DNA of 64,000 bases, from assembly GCA_049840875.1 (NCBI GenBank), contig JASGJE010000003.1:62001-126000 (forward strand), read 5' to 3'. The stretch's first letter is position 1; every line of letters begins with the position of its first letter. Below the pieces are notes generated by a model. That model made no database searches and had not been told where the DNA came from. It saw only the letters and a list, made by a program, of their open reading frames with translations. This document shows positions 51,119-61,933 of this stretch, one piece after another. Source of the stretch: JAFDYH01 sp049840875 (GTDB lineage: Bacteria; Bacteroidota; Bacteroidia; Chitinophagales; Chitinophagaceae). The translations under genes were made by a program, and so were the position numbers.

Positions 51119-53053
51119 ATGATGAAAATAATTGCTTTTGCCATTTTGCTTTCTGCGCTAATTCCGTTCATTGCCGGTGCACAAACCTGTACCGGTAGTT
51201 TGGGAGACCCTTTGATCAACGAGACTTTTGGTACAGGTCACTACATTGTCCCGGAGAAAAAGACATCCTTCCCGTTTATCGGTGGTTGTCCCACAAAAGG
51301 TACTTACACTACCAGCAGTTTTTTATTTGGATGTGGTGATGTGCCAGGCGCATGGACAAAGATGATCGGCGATCATACCGGTGACGGAGGGAATTACATG
51401 CTGGTAAATGGGGAAAGTCATCCCGGCATTGTGTATATCGATACGGCAAAAAGTCTGTGTGGTAATACTGTTTACCAATTTGGCATATGGGTGACCAGTG
51501 TAATGACCACTTATGCGTGTGGCGGTAATGCGGCTTTACCAGATTTATTATTTGAAATAAAAAGTACCGATGGCACTATACTTTCATCCGGTAGCACAGG
51601 TGCGTTGCCGTTAGTCGATGACAGAAACTGGATTTTTTACAACCTTGTATTTACAACGCCGGCTGATATTGGCGATGCTGTTGTTAAGATCAGCATCAAT
51701 TCAGAATTGCGCTGCGGCAGCGGTTTCGCAATCGACGATATCTCTTTGCGTCCCTGCGGGCCTATGATTACTGCACAGATCGATGGTACGGATGCTCCAC
51801 AGGATGTTTGCTCGGGATATACCAACCCATTTGTAATGACAGCGAATTATACGCCAGGTTATTCAGATCCGGTGTTTCAATGGCAGAGCAGCGCGGACAC
51901 TGGCAAGACGTGGACAGATATTCCCGGAGAAACATCGCTGATGTATACTGTGCCCCGAAGGGATTCGGGCGTCATTCTTTATCGCATAGCCATTGCCGAA
52001 AGAAGCAATATCGGATCGGTAAGGTGCCGGATCGTCTCCAACTATATTTATACCAATATACATCCGATACCAGCCAATATTCCCCCACAGGATGTATTCG
52101 GATGCCTTGATAAAGACTATCTTTTTCCAAGAGTTGATTACAATGCATTGGCAGTGGAATGGACCGGGCCCAATGGTTATTCGTCAACTGACCGGCAAGC
52201 CATTGTACCTTCTATTCAATTTACCGATGCCGGAACATACGTTCAAAAGAGCACATTTTATTATGGTTGCTTTACACTGGATACATTTAACCTGAAAGTT
52301 TATCCAAGTACTACTATTGCTGTGCAGCCTGCATTGCCTCTCTGCGAAGGGAAATCAGAACAGTTAGTTGCTTCAGCTACCGATAGTGTCGGATATCAAT
52401 GGATCCCATCAACAGGATTGTCTGATGCTAACATTCCAAACCCGGTAGCTTCTCCCAAAGATTCAACAATTTATGAGGTGTATGCTACCAACAAATACGG
52501 TTGTAAGGATTCAGCAACTGTTGTTATAAATGTTTACAGAAACCCAGTAGCCGATGCAGGGCCGGATAAGACAATTTTGATTGGTGATACGGCGACCCTG
52601 AACGGAGTCGTGAGAGGCACTGCTATTAACTATTCCTGGTTGCCTTCAAGCTACTTAAGCAGCGCTGAAGTTCCTGCTCCGAAGTCAAATCCACCAGTCA
52701 GCACAAACTATACGTTAAGTGTTACTTCAACTGTAGGTTGTGGATCGGCTTCTGACGAGGTTATTGTCAAAGTTTATGACGACTTGTTTATACCATCTGC
52801 ATTTTCGCCTAATGGTGATGGTAAGAATGATATTTTCAGAATTATGGCTATTGAAAATATCCAACTGAAGCGTTTTCAGATTTTTAACCGATGGGGCCAA
52901 TCTGTTTACCAATCTACAGGATCGTTTAATGGATGGGATGGTAATTTAAAGGGACAACCGCAACCAGCTGGCGTGTATGTTTATTATCTCGAATTACTCA
53001 ATAAGAAGGGTGAAAAGATTACCAGGCGGGGAACTATTTTACTTGTGCGATAA
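51119..53053 (+). CDS. Secreted protein with Ig-like domains and type B T9SS C-terminal domain
   Basis: 644 aa from the ATG at 51119 (MMKIIAFAILLSALIPFIAGAQ as signal peptide); the upstream part of the frame is not part of the protein. A jelly-roll-like domain (about 20-230, TCTGSLGDPLINETFGTGHY, FAIDDISLRPCG) is followed by Ig-like/PKD repeats (VFQWQSSADTGKTWTDIPG, YQWIPSTGLSD, ADAGPDKTILIGDTATLNG) and the CHU_C domain: FIPSAFSPNGDGKNDIFRI, RFQIFNRWGQSVYQS, GVYVYYLELL and final RGTILLVR. The protein is probably surface-bound; no enzyme motif is seen. Confidence 0.85.
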   Translation: MMKIIAFAILLSALIPFIAGAQTCTGSLGDPLINETFGTGHYIVPEKKTSFPFIGGCPTKGTYTTSSFLFGCGDVPGAWTKMIGDHTGDGGNYMLVNGESHPGIVYIDTAKSLCGNTVYQFGIWVTSVMTTYACGGNAALPDLLFEIKSTDGTILSSGSTGALPLVDDRNWIFYNLVFTTPADIGDAVVKISINSELRCGSGFAIDDISLRPCGPMITAQIDGTDAPQDVCSGYTNPFVMTANYTPGYSDPVFQWQSSADTGKTWTDIPGETSLMYTVPRRDSGVILYRIAIAERSNIGSVRCRIVSNYIYTNIHPIPANIPPQDVFGCLDKDYLFPRVDYNALAVEWTGPNGYSSTDRQAIVPSIQFTDAGTYVQKSTFYYGCFTLDTFNLKVYPSTTIAVQPALPLCEGKSEQLVASATDSVGYQWIPSTGLSDANIPNPVASPKDSTIYEVYATNKYGCKDSATVVINVYRNPVADAGPDKTILIGDTATLNGVVRGTAINYSWLPSSYLSSAEVPAPKSNPPVSTNYTLSVTSTVGCGSASDEVIVKVYDDLFIPSAFSPNGDGKNDIFRIMAIENIQLKRFQIFNRWGQSVYQSTGSFNGWDGNLKGQPQPAGVYVYYLELLNKKGEKITRRGTILLVR

Positions 53054-53164
53054 GTTGTCTGCTTGTTTGAAATCACTGGTAAAGCCTGGTACGATTAATA
53101 TTCCCGATTTTTGCAGGATAGTTAATAAATTTTACACAGTTTATCTTTTGTAAAATCATTCCAC

Positions 53165-53599
53165 ATGGCAAACGAACAAAATATTAAAACAGTAATTCCT
53201 TTTTTTGCCGTGGCAGACATGGAAAAATCGTTGCAGTTTTATGTCAATGGCCTTGGTTTTTCGATTATGAAAAAATGGATACCGGAACAAAAGATTGAAT
53301 GGTGTTTACTGCAACGTGATGGCGGTTCGTTGATGCTACAGGAGTTTCGCAAAACCGGTCATGATTCATGGCAGCCAGGGAGTAAAGTTGGCGTTGGCGT
53401 TTCAATCTATTTTATTTGTGAAGATGCTTTGACTATTTATCGTGAGTTGAAGGAAAAAGGAGTTAATGCATCCGAACCATTTGTTGGGAATAACATGTGG
53501 GTGACATCCGTGTACGATCCCGATGGTTATAAAATAGAATTTGAAAGCGATACAGATGTACCGGAAGAAACAGCTTATTCTGAATGGATTAAAAAATAA
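53165..53599 (+). CDS. VOC family protein (bleomycin-resistance/glyoxalase fold)
   Basis: 144 aa: IPFFAVADMEKSLQFYVNGLG, IEWCLLQRDGGSLMLQEFRK, VGVSIYFICEDALTIYRELKEKG and VTSVYDPDGYKIEFES, the full fold with the C-terminal Glu of DGYKIEFE that is normally a metal or substrate ligand. Only 6 bases before the ankyrin gene, so probably co-transcribed. Confidence 0.85.
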   Translation: MANEQNIKTVIPFFAVADMEKSLQFYVNGLGFSIMKKWIPEQKIEWCLLQRDGGSLMLQEFRKTGHDSWQPGSKVGVGVSIYFICEDALTIYRELKEKGVNASEPFVGNNMWVTSVYDPDGYKIEFESDTDVPEETAYSEWIKK

Positions 53600-53605
53600 T
53601 CAACA

Positions 53606-54469
53606 ATGAAAACTGAAGATATTAATGATCCTCTTTTCCGCAGTGCTGTAGAAAGTATTGACAGTGGTGATCTTCATAGTTTGTCCAAAATTGTCAACAA
53701 TAATCCATATCTGATAAAGGAGAAATTGATTAATACTGAGAAAGGTTATTTTCAAGACCCTTTCCTTTTGTACTTCATTGCTGATAATCCAATACGAAGC
53801 GAGAAGCTGGCAGATAATATTGTAGATATAACACGATGGATAGTGAATGAAATAAAATTGCAATCACCTGAAAACTGGCAGCAGCAAATAAATTATACAC
53901 TGGCATTGGTTGTGACCGGGAGAATTCCGAGAGAATGCGGGGTGCAGATTGAACTGACTGATTTATTGATTGATACCGGTGCGACACCGGCCGAACCATT
54001 AGGTGCAATAGCACATGGTAATAAAGAAGTTGCTGCTCATCTTGTAAAGCGTGGTGCAACGCTCAATCTGGCAACAGCCGTTGGTCTTCAATTGCCGGAA
54101 GAAGAAATCAGCAAACTTGCAGAATATGCCTCAAGCCAGGAGAAACTTGTTGCTCTTACGACGGCTGCATTTCATGGTGATGCAAACATGCTTTCGTTTT
54201 TAATAGATAAAAAATTTCCTGTTAACGGATATCCCGAAAACAATAAAGGATTTCATTCTCATGCAACACCTCTTCACCAGGCTGTCTATTCCGGTTCAAT
54301 AGACGCTGTAAAACTATTAATAAAAGCAGGAGCTGATACTGAGCCAAGAGATAAAGTATATGGCGGTACTCCGCTAGGTTGGGCAGAATATATGTTGACG
54401 GAAGAGGAAGCTCCAGGGAAAAAAGATGATTATGCTGAGATTGCCAATTATTTGAAGTTCAAAATATAA
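53606..54469 (+). CDS. Ankyrin-repeat protein
   Basis: 287 aa, cytosolic. Ankyrin repeats are clear in the C-terminal half: ALTTAAFHGDANMLSFLIDK, TPLHQAVYSGSIDAVKLLIK, AGADTEPRDKVYGGTPLGWA. The N-terminal 130 residues are helical with LFRSAVESIDSGDLHSLSKIVNNN at the start, also ankyrin-like. Likely a protein-interaction module; partner unknown. Cotranscribed with the VOC gene (6-base gap). Confidence 0.8.
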   Translation: MKTEDINDPLFRSAVESIDSGDLHSLSKIVNNNPYLIKEKLINTEKGYFQDPFLLYFIADNPIRSEKLADNIVDITRWIVNEIKLQSPENWQQQINYTLALVVTGRIPRECGVQIELTDLLIDTGATPAEPLGAIAHGNKEVAAHLVKRGATLNLATAVGLQLPEEEISKLAEYASSQEKLVALTTAAFHGDANMLSFLIDKKFPVNGYPENNKGFHSHATPLHQAVYSGSIDAVKLLIKAGADTEPRDKVYGGTPLGWAEYMLTEEEAPGKKDDYAEIANYLKFKI

Positions 54470-54580
54470 ATCAATGAGAAGTTGAAATTTATTAAGGCTT
54501 ATTAATCTTAATGTATTAATGTTTGATAAAACAATAATTTAGTATGACACTGTTGTGTTTTTAAAAGATAGGTTTGATTT

Positions 54581-55456
54581 ATGAATCTGACGATTTCCGG
54601 TTACTCAACGGCTTTATTTTCCACCTGGTATTTTATTGAAGAGTTAAATCTTTTATTTGATTGTGGAGATGGATTGACTTCTTCTTTATTGCAAAAAAGC
54701 AGGAAGATCGAAAACGTATTTATAACACATGCTGACAGAGATCACCTTGCAGGGCTCTTACAATTTAATCAATTGAATGCAAGGCCAAATTTGCCTATCA
54801 TCTATTATCCGAGGGATTGTGGGTCATTCCCAGCTTTAAAAGATTTTTCGTCAGAATTTGATCCACATGTACAATTGGTAATGTGGAAGCCGATCATAAC
54901 TGGAGATAAAATTTGGATAAAGAAAGATGTATATGTTCAAGCTCTGAAGAATAATCATGTTGCCGGTGGAGAAGACAAAGAAAAGAGCTTGGGATATAAA
55001 GTGGTTGGAGTAAAATTAAAATTGAAGCCAGAGTATTCTTCGCTATCCGCCTCAGATATCAGAAAAGCAATCGAAACGAATGGCAAAGAAGCGACTCATT
55101 CTACTGTTGAAACTATATTATTGTCTTATAGTGGCGATACCCCTTGTGAGAATTTTGAACAATGGAGTAATTCGCAGGTATTAATCCATGAAGCAACTTT
55201 TTTAGGACGAGAAGAAGACAAGAGCATTCAGAAACATGGCAATAAACACAGCAGCCTCGATGATGTAATCATGGCTGTTTCTCAAATTAATATTGACCGG
55301 CTGGTTCTGGGACATTTTTCTTCAAGGTATTCAAACGAGCAAATAAACAACAGCATAACAGAAGCGTGTAAGAAATATGAAATAAAAATTCCGGTATACC
55401 GGCTACTTCCGGGACAGGTAACAAGAGACATTCTTTCAGATACACCTATCTGGTAA
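54581..55456 (+). CDS. MBL-fold metallo-hydrolase (RNase Z-like)
   Basis: 291 aa. The metal motif reads ENVFITHADRDHLAGLL (THADRDH, the HxHxDH variant with Ala), then a late HKHSS-type region (HGNKHSSLDDVIMAV) and VLGHFSSRYS with the conserved His of motif V. The order resembles the tRNase Z/RBN-like family (LLFDCGDG at the N-terminus), but the protein is shorter than tRNase Z and lacks its exosite arm. It ends one base before the opposing M43 protease gene. Confidence 0.75.
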   Translation: MNLTISGYSTALFSTWYFIEELNLLFDCGDGLTSSLLQKSRKIENVFITHADRDHLAGLLQFNQLNARPNLPIIYYPRDCGSFPALKDFSSEFDPHVQLVMWKPIITGDKIWIKKDVYVQALKNNHVAGGEDKEKSLGYKVVGVKLKLKPEYSSLSASDIRKAIETNGKEATHSTVETILLSYSGDTPCENFEQWSNSQVLIHEATFLGREEDKSIQKHGNKHSSLDDVIMAVSQINIDRLVLGHFSSRYSNEQINNSITEACKKYEIKIPVYRLLPGQVTRDILSDTPIW

Positions 55457-55457
55457 C

Positions 55458-58400
55458 TTATCGTATCAACGTTATCGTTCCTTTATACACTTCTTTTGTT
55501 CCATCTAAAAATTCAACTGTTGCGAGGTACACATATACACCACCATCAACGGGACTACCTTTGAACATGCCTTTCCAACCATAATTGCGATCGTTTGCAG
55601 GGCTGTTTGTTGATTCGAAGATCTTTTGCCCCCAGCGATTGAAGACAGCGAGATTATTCACCTGTTTTACTTCTTTACCTCCCATAATATAGAACACATC
55701 ATTCAATCCGTCATTATTCGGCGTGAATGCGCTTGGAATATCTACTTTACCAGAAGTAAATGTCTTGATCGTTATGACATCTTTTGCGATACACGAGTAG
55801 TCGTTTTGTACAGTAACAGTATATTGAACAGAGGCCGTTACTTTGGCAACAGGATTTAAGCAATGTGTACAGCTTAGGCCATCACCTGGTTCCCAAAGAG
55901 TCATAGATGCATTTCCACCAGATACTTGTCCGCTCAGTTGGAGATTAGAAGAACGTGGAACAGATGTATCACCAGGAACAATCTTTACAGCAAAAGGGGC
56001 AATTGTTTTAGTTGACGAGTTATTTCCATAATCTGTTTCGTCAAATACTTTATTCGGAGGAGTATCAGCTCCATCGAGCCGGTCATTTACCACACCATAA
56101 ATATTTTCGGCCGAAGGCGATTCGATAACCTGTGTGAATATCGAACTGCCGGACGGAACAGCTTCTTTGACCGTGAACCCCGGTAATAATTTTTTCAATC
56201 CTCTTGTTACCGGTAGTGCATCATAGAATGAAACGGGTAAGCCCTGTGGAATAGTGTCATAACCGTTATTCATATCAATTCTGAATTTCACCAGCGTTGT
56301 TTTATCGGTGTAGCAGTTGGTTTCAAGAATCTTCAGCGTCATATCCGGTGGGAATATCTTTACTTTCGCCTGCGCTGAGAAAATACATCCATACGTATTG
56401 CTGAGTTGCATGTGTACCGTGCCGCTATCCATCACTGTTATGACTGGCGATGCGCAGTTAGTACAATTCAGCAGGTAACCATTTCCTTTCTGCCATTGAT
56501 AATTGGACGGGGTCGTTACATTCGTAATCACCTGCATCGGGAACGACTCTTTGCGGATAACTGTAGTATCTGTAGGCGATAGTTGAACAAATGAAGGTTG
56601 ATAAGTGATACTGTTTTTATTATTTGTATAGTTCTTTTCCTTGAAAGACGGATCATTCGGTAGTTGTACAGGGATGGTTGTTCCATTATCATTCACCACT
56701 GCAAATATTTTCCCTGTAGCAGTTTGTGTAAAAAGATGTTCAAATGATGCACACAACTGGTTACTGTCAGCAGGCGTAACAAATACCGGCGTCAATAAGT
56801 GTGCTGCTGAAGTTGCAGGATCAGCATCATAAAAAGAAACTTTTAATCCCTTTGGAATTTTGCCACGATGAAAGCTATTGCAGAGAGTGAATGAAACATG
56901 AAACTTGTTACCAGCCGCACAATCGATCGAATTAACATTGATTGTGTGGTCGTCTGCCGGTGGCACTTTCACAACGGAGAAGCCACTGTCGACACATCCG
57001 TATTGACTGGTACCAATCAGTTTCACCAACGTGTCTTTTGTGGCGACAAGGACCGGGTTAGCACAATCTGTGCAACTCATATTCTGAACGGGTGTCCATG
57101 AATAAGTAGCGTTGCCCGGCCCTGCAGCACTTGTAAGTTGTAATGAGTCTCCCGGTTCCAATGTAGCGGTAGCAGGAAGTACCGATACTTTAAATTGAAA
57201 TTGTGTACGGAAGCCTATGTTATTGTTATAGTTTTTTTCAGGTATTGTTGTATTTGGCAATTGCAATGGCATTGTGCTGCCGTTATCATTCACTACCGCA
57301 TAGAATGTATTGACGCCAGGTTTGTTCGCATCAACTATATAAGTGTATTGATAACCGCAACATTTTCCTTTCACTTCGTCCGGAAGATTAAATGTGCCTA
57401 ACACATTTGCATTTCCATTTCTCGGATCACTATCATAGAAAGTAACCGGTGTGCCGGCTGGTAATGAGGCGTAACCATTGTTGCAGATGTATAAGGTAAT
57501 CCGGATTTTGTTTTGCTGGTAACAGTCAACCGAATTGAGATGAATATCAGCATCAGCAGTGGGATCTTCGACATTAAAGCTGAAGGTTTCAGTAGTATCG
57601 GTACAGGAACCGTTGGTAGCAATCAGGCGGACGGTGTAATGGCCGGGCTGCTGAAATACATAATTCAGATCTGTGGAGGTACTGATCACCTGTTCTGCCA
57701 TGCCCTGGTCATTTCCCATCAACCATTTATAGGATGTTGAATTAACAGAGCGATTGGTGAAATAAATGCTATCTAAATAGATGTTTGCTTTCGATGCAAT
57801 TAATCGTTTGTCGGGATAGAACCTTGCAGTGACGCCACAATTGACAATGATATAATCCGTATACATTGCATAGCAATTAGCATCAGCATTATAAGCTTTC
57901 AATGTTACTTTATATTTGCCTGAGGCCGGAAAACTATAACTGAAGTTTGCTGTTGTTGCGATTACTGTATTATCTACCTGCCATTCATAGTTTGAAGCGC
58001 CGGTGGAAGAGTTTGTGAAGTTAATCACATCATTGGGTAATGGATATGCATTGTCTCTTGTAAATGCCGCGATGATATTTTCAGCACAAGGCTGGTCACA
58101 TTGGTTTTGCAGTAATAAGCTGCTGCGTTGTGTGGCGATAGCAGCACGCATTCTTGCAGCTTGTCCTTCTGTAAATGATTTATGGCAGGCATCATTTCCA
58201 TAATCCATAAAGTTGGAAATCATATCCGGCACATCTGTTGCAAAACCTGAAAGTGTATCGCTATTGCATGAATTGTCTGGCTGGTCGCAAGCCACAGAAT
58301 TGCCAATCGCTCTGTCTGGAGGAGTATCGCACACCCGGTCACCCTGCGTTGAACAATCATTATTCGCACAGTTCAATCCTTCAAAAGTGTGATACAGGCC

Positions 58401-59145
58401 GAGATAATGTCCCATTTCATGCGCTAACAGAGTGCCGAAACCTGTAACAACAATCCCGTCGGTCTCACCGCCTCCCGGAGGCATTGTCGCATAGCCACCC
58501 TCATGCATTCTCGACCATACTCCGCAACTGAACATCGGCATGAGTTCTGATTTTAAACCTGTGACATACCATATGTTTACATAGCGTGTAGGATCCCATT
58601 GTACCAGGTTTTTCATTCTGCCATCTTCGATGTCAACATCGAAATCTTCGAAGAATGATTTTGTTCTGGTGATGCCGGTCGTGTTTCCTCCATCGGGATC
58701 TTTTTTTGCCAAACAGAACTGAATCCGTGTATCCACGCCCGGCGTTGCAGGATTATCACCACCGGCATATGGACCGGTTTTCAGAAAAAGCCATATTCAG
58801 GTCATTCAATGCATCGATCATCTGCTGATCAGTTACTGCATTCGGGTCGTTGCTGATGATATGAAATACGACTGGCAATATATAATCGGCTGCAAGTGGA
58901 GCGGCATTGGAAGTAGCCATCATTATCTCCCTGTTCATCTTATCTTCTGCGGCTTTGTATGCGGGATTCAGGCGAAGTCGTTGTAACCGTAAGTCAACAC
59001 CCGGTATATTTTGTTTGTATTGTTGTTTTATTTTGTCTCCGGGAAGAACGACCGGTACTGCTTTCTTTTTCTGTGCAAGAAGAGAAAACGGCGCTGCAAC
59101 GGTAAGAAAGGAAAGTAATAAAAGCAGCAGGTAAAAGTTTTTCAT
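55458..59145 (-). pseudogene. M43-type secreted metalloprotease with T9SS type B domain, split by a frameshift near 58778
   Basis: The 5' part (59145-58756) encodes a signal peptide (MKNFYLLLLLLSFLTVAAPFSLLA) and a propeptide ending ALNDLNMAFSENRS, where it stops; the rest (from 58736 down) begins DTRIQFCLAKKDPDGG in another frame. Reading the joint as KTGPYAGGDNPATPGVDTR restores the M43 N-terminus, so the frames belong to one gene of about 1229 codons (3688 bases, one over a multiple of three). Catalytic site HEMGHYLGLYH with EGLNC after it; then PKD and CARDB-like repeats and a CHU_C domain ending GTITLIR. Frameshift or base-call error: the protease is inactive if real. Confidence 0.8.
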
Positions 59146-59289
59146 AAGGTTCTCAACGGATATAGGGTTTCAGAGAAATGGCTCAACCATTTCGGGCAAA
59201 ACGAACGCAAAAACTATGCAAATACAACTACCGTAGCAAGAATTGTTATTTTTACGTGATATACCATTCAATTCTATCGTAAAAGGACT

Positions 59290-60531
59290 ATGGCAATACA
59301 GATAATTACGAATATCGGTCAGCTGGTTGGAGCAGGTAAGCAACGCCAATTGCTTCGTGGGAATGAACTTTCCATTCTCCCGGTAATAGAAAATGCATGG
59401 TTGCTGATTGAAGATGGTATGATTGCCGCGTTCGGTTCTATGGAAAAACAGGGTTTGCCGCCGCATTCTTCTGAGGATAAAATGGATGCCAACGGCGCTT
59501 TCGTGCTCCCATGCTGGTGCGATTCTCATACACATCTTGTTTTTGCTGAGAGCAGAGAAAATGAATTTATTGATAAGATAAAAGGGTTGAGCTATGCAGA
59601 GATAGCTGCCAGGGGAGGAGGCATTTTGAACTCAGCGAAAAAAGTAAACGATTATAGTGAAGATCAGTTATTCAACCTGGCATGGAAAAAATTAGAAGAG
59701 ATAAGTAAAACCGGTACTGGTGCAGTTGAAATAAAAAGCGGTTATGGATTGAGTGTTGAAGGCGAATTAAAGATGTTGCGGGTAATTAAAAAGCTTAAAG
59801 AAAAATCCAGCTTGTTAATCAGGTCTACATTTCTCGGAGCGCATACTTATCCTCAGCAGTATAAAGAAAACCACCAGGCTTATCTTGATTTGATAATACA
59901 GGACATGTTGCCAGTAATCGCAAAAGAAAAATTAGCTGATTATATTGATGTGTTTTGTGAAACAGGATTTTTTTCTGCCCAGGAAATGGAAACGATTTGC
60001 AAAGCTGGATTGCAATATAACCTGAAACCAAAACTTCACGTAAACCAATTAAATAGTATCGGTGGAATAGAAACTGCAGTCAACCTGAATGCGGTTTCTG
60101 TTGATCACCTTGAGACAATGACCGAAGATGATATCCGGTGTTTGAAAAACTCTACTACCATTGGAACGTTATTACCCACTGCTGCATTTTTTTTAAGAAT
60201 GAATTATCAGCCTGCGAGAGCATTAATTGATTCCGGTTGTGCTGTCGCGTTAGCTTCAGATTATAATCCCGGTTCATCTCCCGGTGGCAATATGAATTTT
60301 GTCGTTTCTTTGAGTTGTATTCAGATGAAGATGTTGCCAGAAGAAGCAATCAATGCAGCAACAATCAATGGCGCTTACGCGATGGAACTTGAAAATGAAA
60401 CAGGTAGTATTACCATTGGTAAAAAAGCAAATCTCATTCTTACAAAGCAGATTCCTTCTCTTGCATATCTTCCATATGCATTTAGTTCTAATATGATCGA
60501 TAAAGTAATGATTAATGGTGATTGGGTGTAA
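59290..60531 (+). CDS. hutI: Imidazolonepropionase
   Basis: Converts imidazolone-5-propionate to formiminoglutamate, third step of histidine breakdown. 413 aa amidohydrolase: metal ligands H80 and H82 in WCDSHTHLVFAE, EIAARGGGILNSAKKV (about 105-120), the substrate-binding IKSGYGLSVEGELKML (about 154-169), FLGAHTYP, KLHVNQLNSIGG and ASDYNPGSSPGGNMNF. No other hut genes are in the window. Followed 21 bases later by an antiporter gene. Confidence 0.95.
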   Translation: MAIQIITNIGQLVGAGKQRQLLRGNELSILPVIENAWLLIEDGMIAAFGSMEKQGLPPHSSEDKMDANGAFVLPCWCDSHTHLVFAESRENEFIDKIKGLSYAEIAARGGGILNSAKKVNDYSEDQLFNLAWKKLEEISKTGTGAVEIKSGYGLSVEGELKMLRVIKKLKEKSSLLIRSTFLGAHTYPQQYKENHQAYLDLIIQDMLPVIAKEKLADYIDVFCETGFFSAQEMETICKAGLQYNLKPKLHVNQLNSIGGIETAVNLNAVSVDHLETMTEDDIRCLKNSTTIGTLLPTAAFFLRMNYQPARALIDSGCAVALASDYNPGSSPGGNMNFVVSLSCIQMKMLPEEAINAATINGAYAMELENETGSITIGKKANLILTKQIPSLAYLPYAFSSNMIDKVMINGDWV

Positions 60532-60552
60532 CATTTCCATTAATTTCATTGA

Positions 60553-61782
60553 ATGGATAAATTGAACACGGAAGAGATTCTTATTGTTATTTGTTGTCTC
60601 ATTGTTCTGTCGTATGTATTCTCCATTATCAGTCGTTACCTGCGCATTCCGTCTGTCTTGCTGCTCTTATTTGCCGGTATCGGTTTTCGTATTGTAGCAG
60701 ATAGTACAAATGCGAATATTCATTTTTCTGATCAGTTGGTTGAATCGCTGGGTGTAGTTGGTTTGATCATGATCGTTTTAGAAGCCGGACTGGATTTAAA
60801 GTTGGAAAAGAGCAAAGTGACGCTGGTACGCAATTCTTTTCTTTCTGCCTTGTTTATCTTTTTGATTTCTGCGACATTGTTGACGGCAGTTCTCCACTAT
60901 TGGTTGAATGAACCGGTGAATAAATGTTTGGTCTACGCGATCCCGCTTTCTATTATGAGCAGTTCCATTGTTATTCCGAGTTTACATCCATTGAGCCCGG
61001 AAAAAAAAGAGTTCCTGGTGTATGAAGCATCGTTCTCAGATATCATTGGGATTCTTGCATTTAATTTTTTTGCAGTTGAGAGTTCGATCAGTCTTCAATC
61101 AGTTGGTTTTTTCGGGTTAAATATTATTATCTCGGTTGTGTCTTCAATTTTGCTTTCGTTTTTATTGATGACTATTATGGCGAAAACAAAACTGGAAATT
61201 AAGTTTTTCCTGATTTTTTCCTTATTGATATTGATTTATGCCGGTGGTAAATTGTTTCATTTGCCGTCATTGATCATTATCCTTGTGTTTGGATTGATGA
61301 TCAACAACTGGGAAAAAATAAAATGGCCGAGCCTGTTGCGATTTTTTCCCCATGAGCAGGTTGCTGATCTCCGGCATCTGTTACATTCCGTTACTGCGGA
61401 AACTTCTTTTCTGATAAGAACGTTCTTTTTTATCCTTTTTGGTTTCTCAATATCGCTTAATTTTCTGTCGCAACAAGACATATTGCTTGCCGGAAGCATT
61501 ATCGTGCTGGCATTATTCCTTATCCGGGTTTTGTACCTGCGGTTTTTTCTGCGCACCAATCTTTTTCCGGAAGCATTTTTTATTCCCCGTGGGCTTATCA
61601 CCATTGTATTGTTCTATAAAATTCCCGGACGATTGAAATTGGGTTCATTCAATGATGGTATACTTTTCTTTATCATTCTTGTGACAAGTATTATTATGAC
61701 ATTTGGTATCATTTTTTATCGCAAGAAGCAACAAGATGTGGTAGAAGAGGGGCAGTTCTCCGATCGCAGCGACATTCTTTAA
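60553..61782 (+). CDS. Cation:proton antiporter (CPA1-like, NhaP type)
   Basis: 409 aa with about 12 membrane spans. LVVLSYVFSIISR-type start, FAGIGFRIVADS, VGLIMIVLEAGLDLKLEKSKV, IPLSIMSSSIVIPSLHPLSPE and, in the middle, FLVYEASFSDIIGILAFNFF carrying the Asp/Ser-Asp ion-binding motif. The C-terminus is cytosolic and short (VVEEGQFSDRSDIL). The family exchanges Na+ or K+ for H+ at the inner membrane. It is followed by a second antiporter of another family. Confidence 0.8.
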   Translation: MDKLNTEEILIVICCLIVLSYVFSIISRYLRIPSVLLLLFAGIGFRIVADSTNANIHFSDQLVESLGVVGLIMIVLEAGLDLKLEKSKVTLVRNSFLSALFIFLISATLLTAVLHYWLNEPVNKCLVYAIPLSIMSSSIVIPSLHPLSPEKKEFLVYEASFSDIIGILAFNFFAVESSISLQSVGFFGLNIIISVVSSILLSFLLMTIMAKTKLEIKFFLIFSLLILIYAGGKLFHLPSLIIILVFGLMINNWEKIKWPSLLRFFPHEQVADLRHLLHSVTAETSFLIRTFFFILFGFSISLNFLSQQDILLAGSIIVLALFLIRVLYLRFFLRTNLFPEAFFIPRGLITIVLFYKIPGRLKLGSFNDGILFFIILVTSIIMTFGIIFYRKKQQDVVEEGQFSDRSDIL

Positions 61783-61933
61783 CGAATGAACTTATCAACA
61801 GTTCTGGATACTTCTTTTTTTTATTACTGATTAATAATAGAGCTTTGTAAGACAGGCACAGCTTTTGACATTGCATGTTACAACTTATCACTTACGATTG
61901 AATTGCCACGATCATTTTATTTAAATTCAATTC

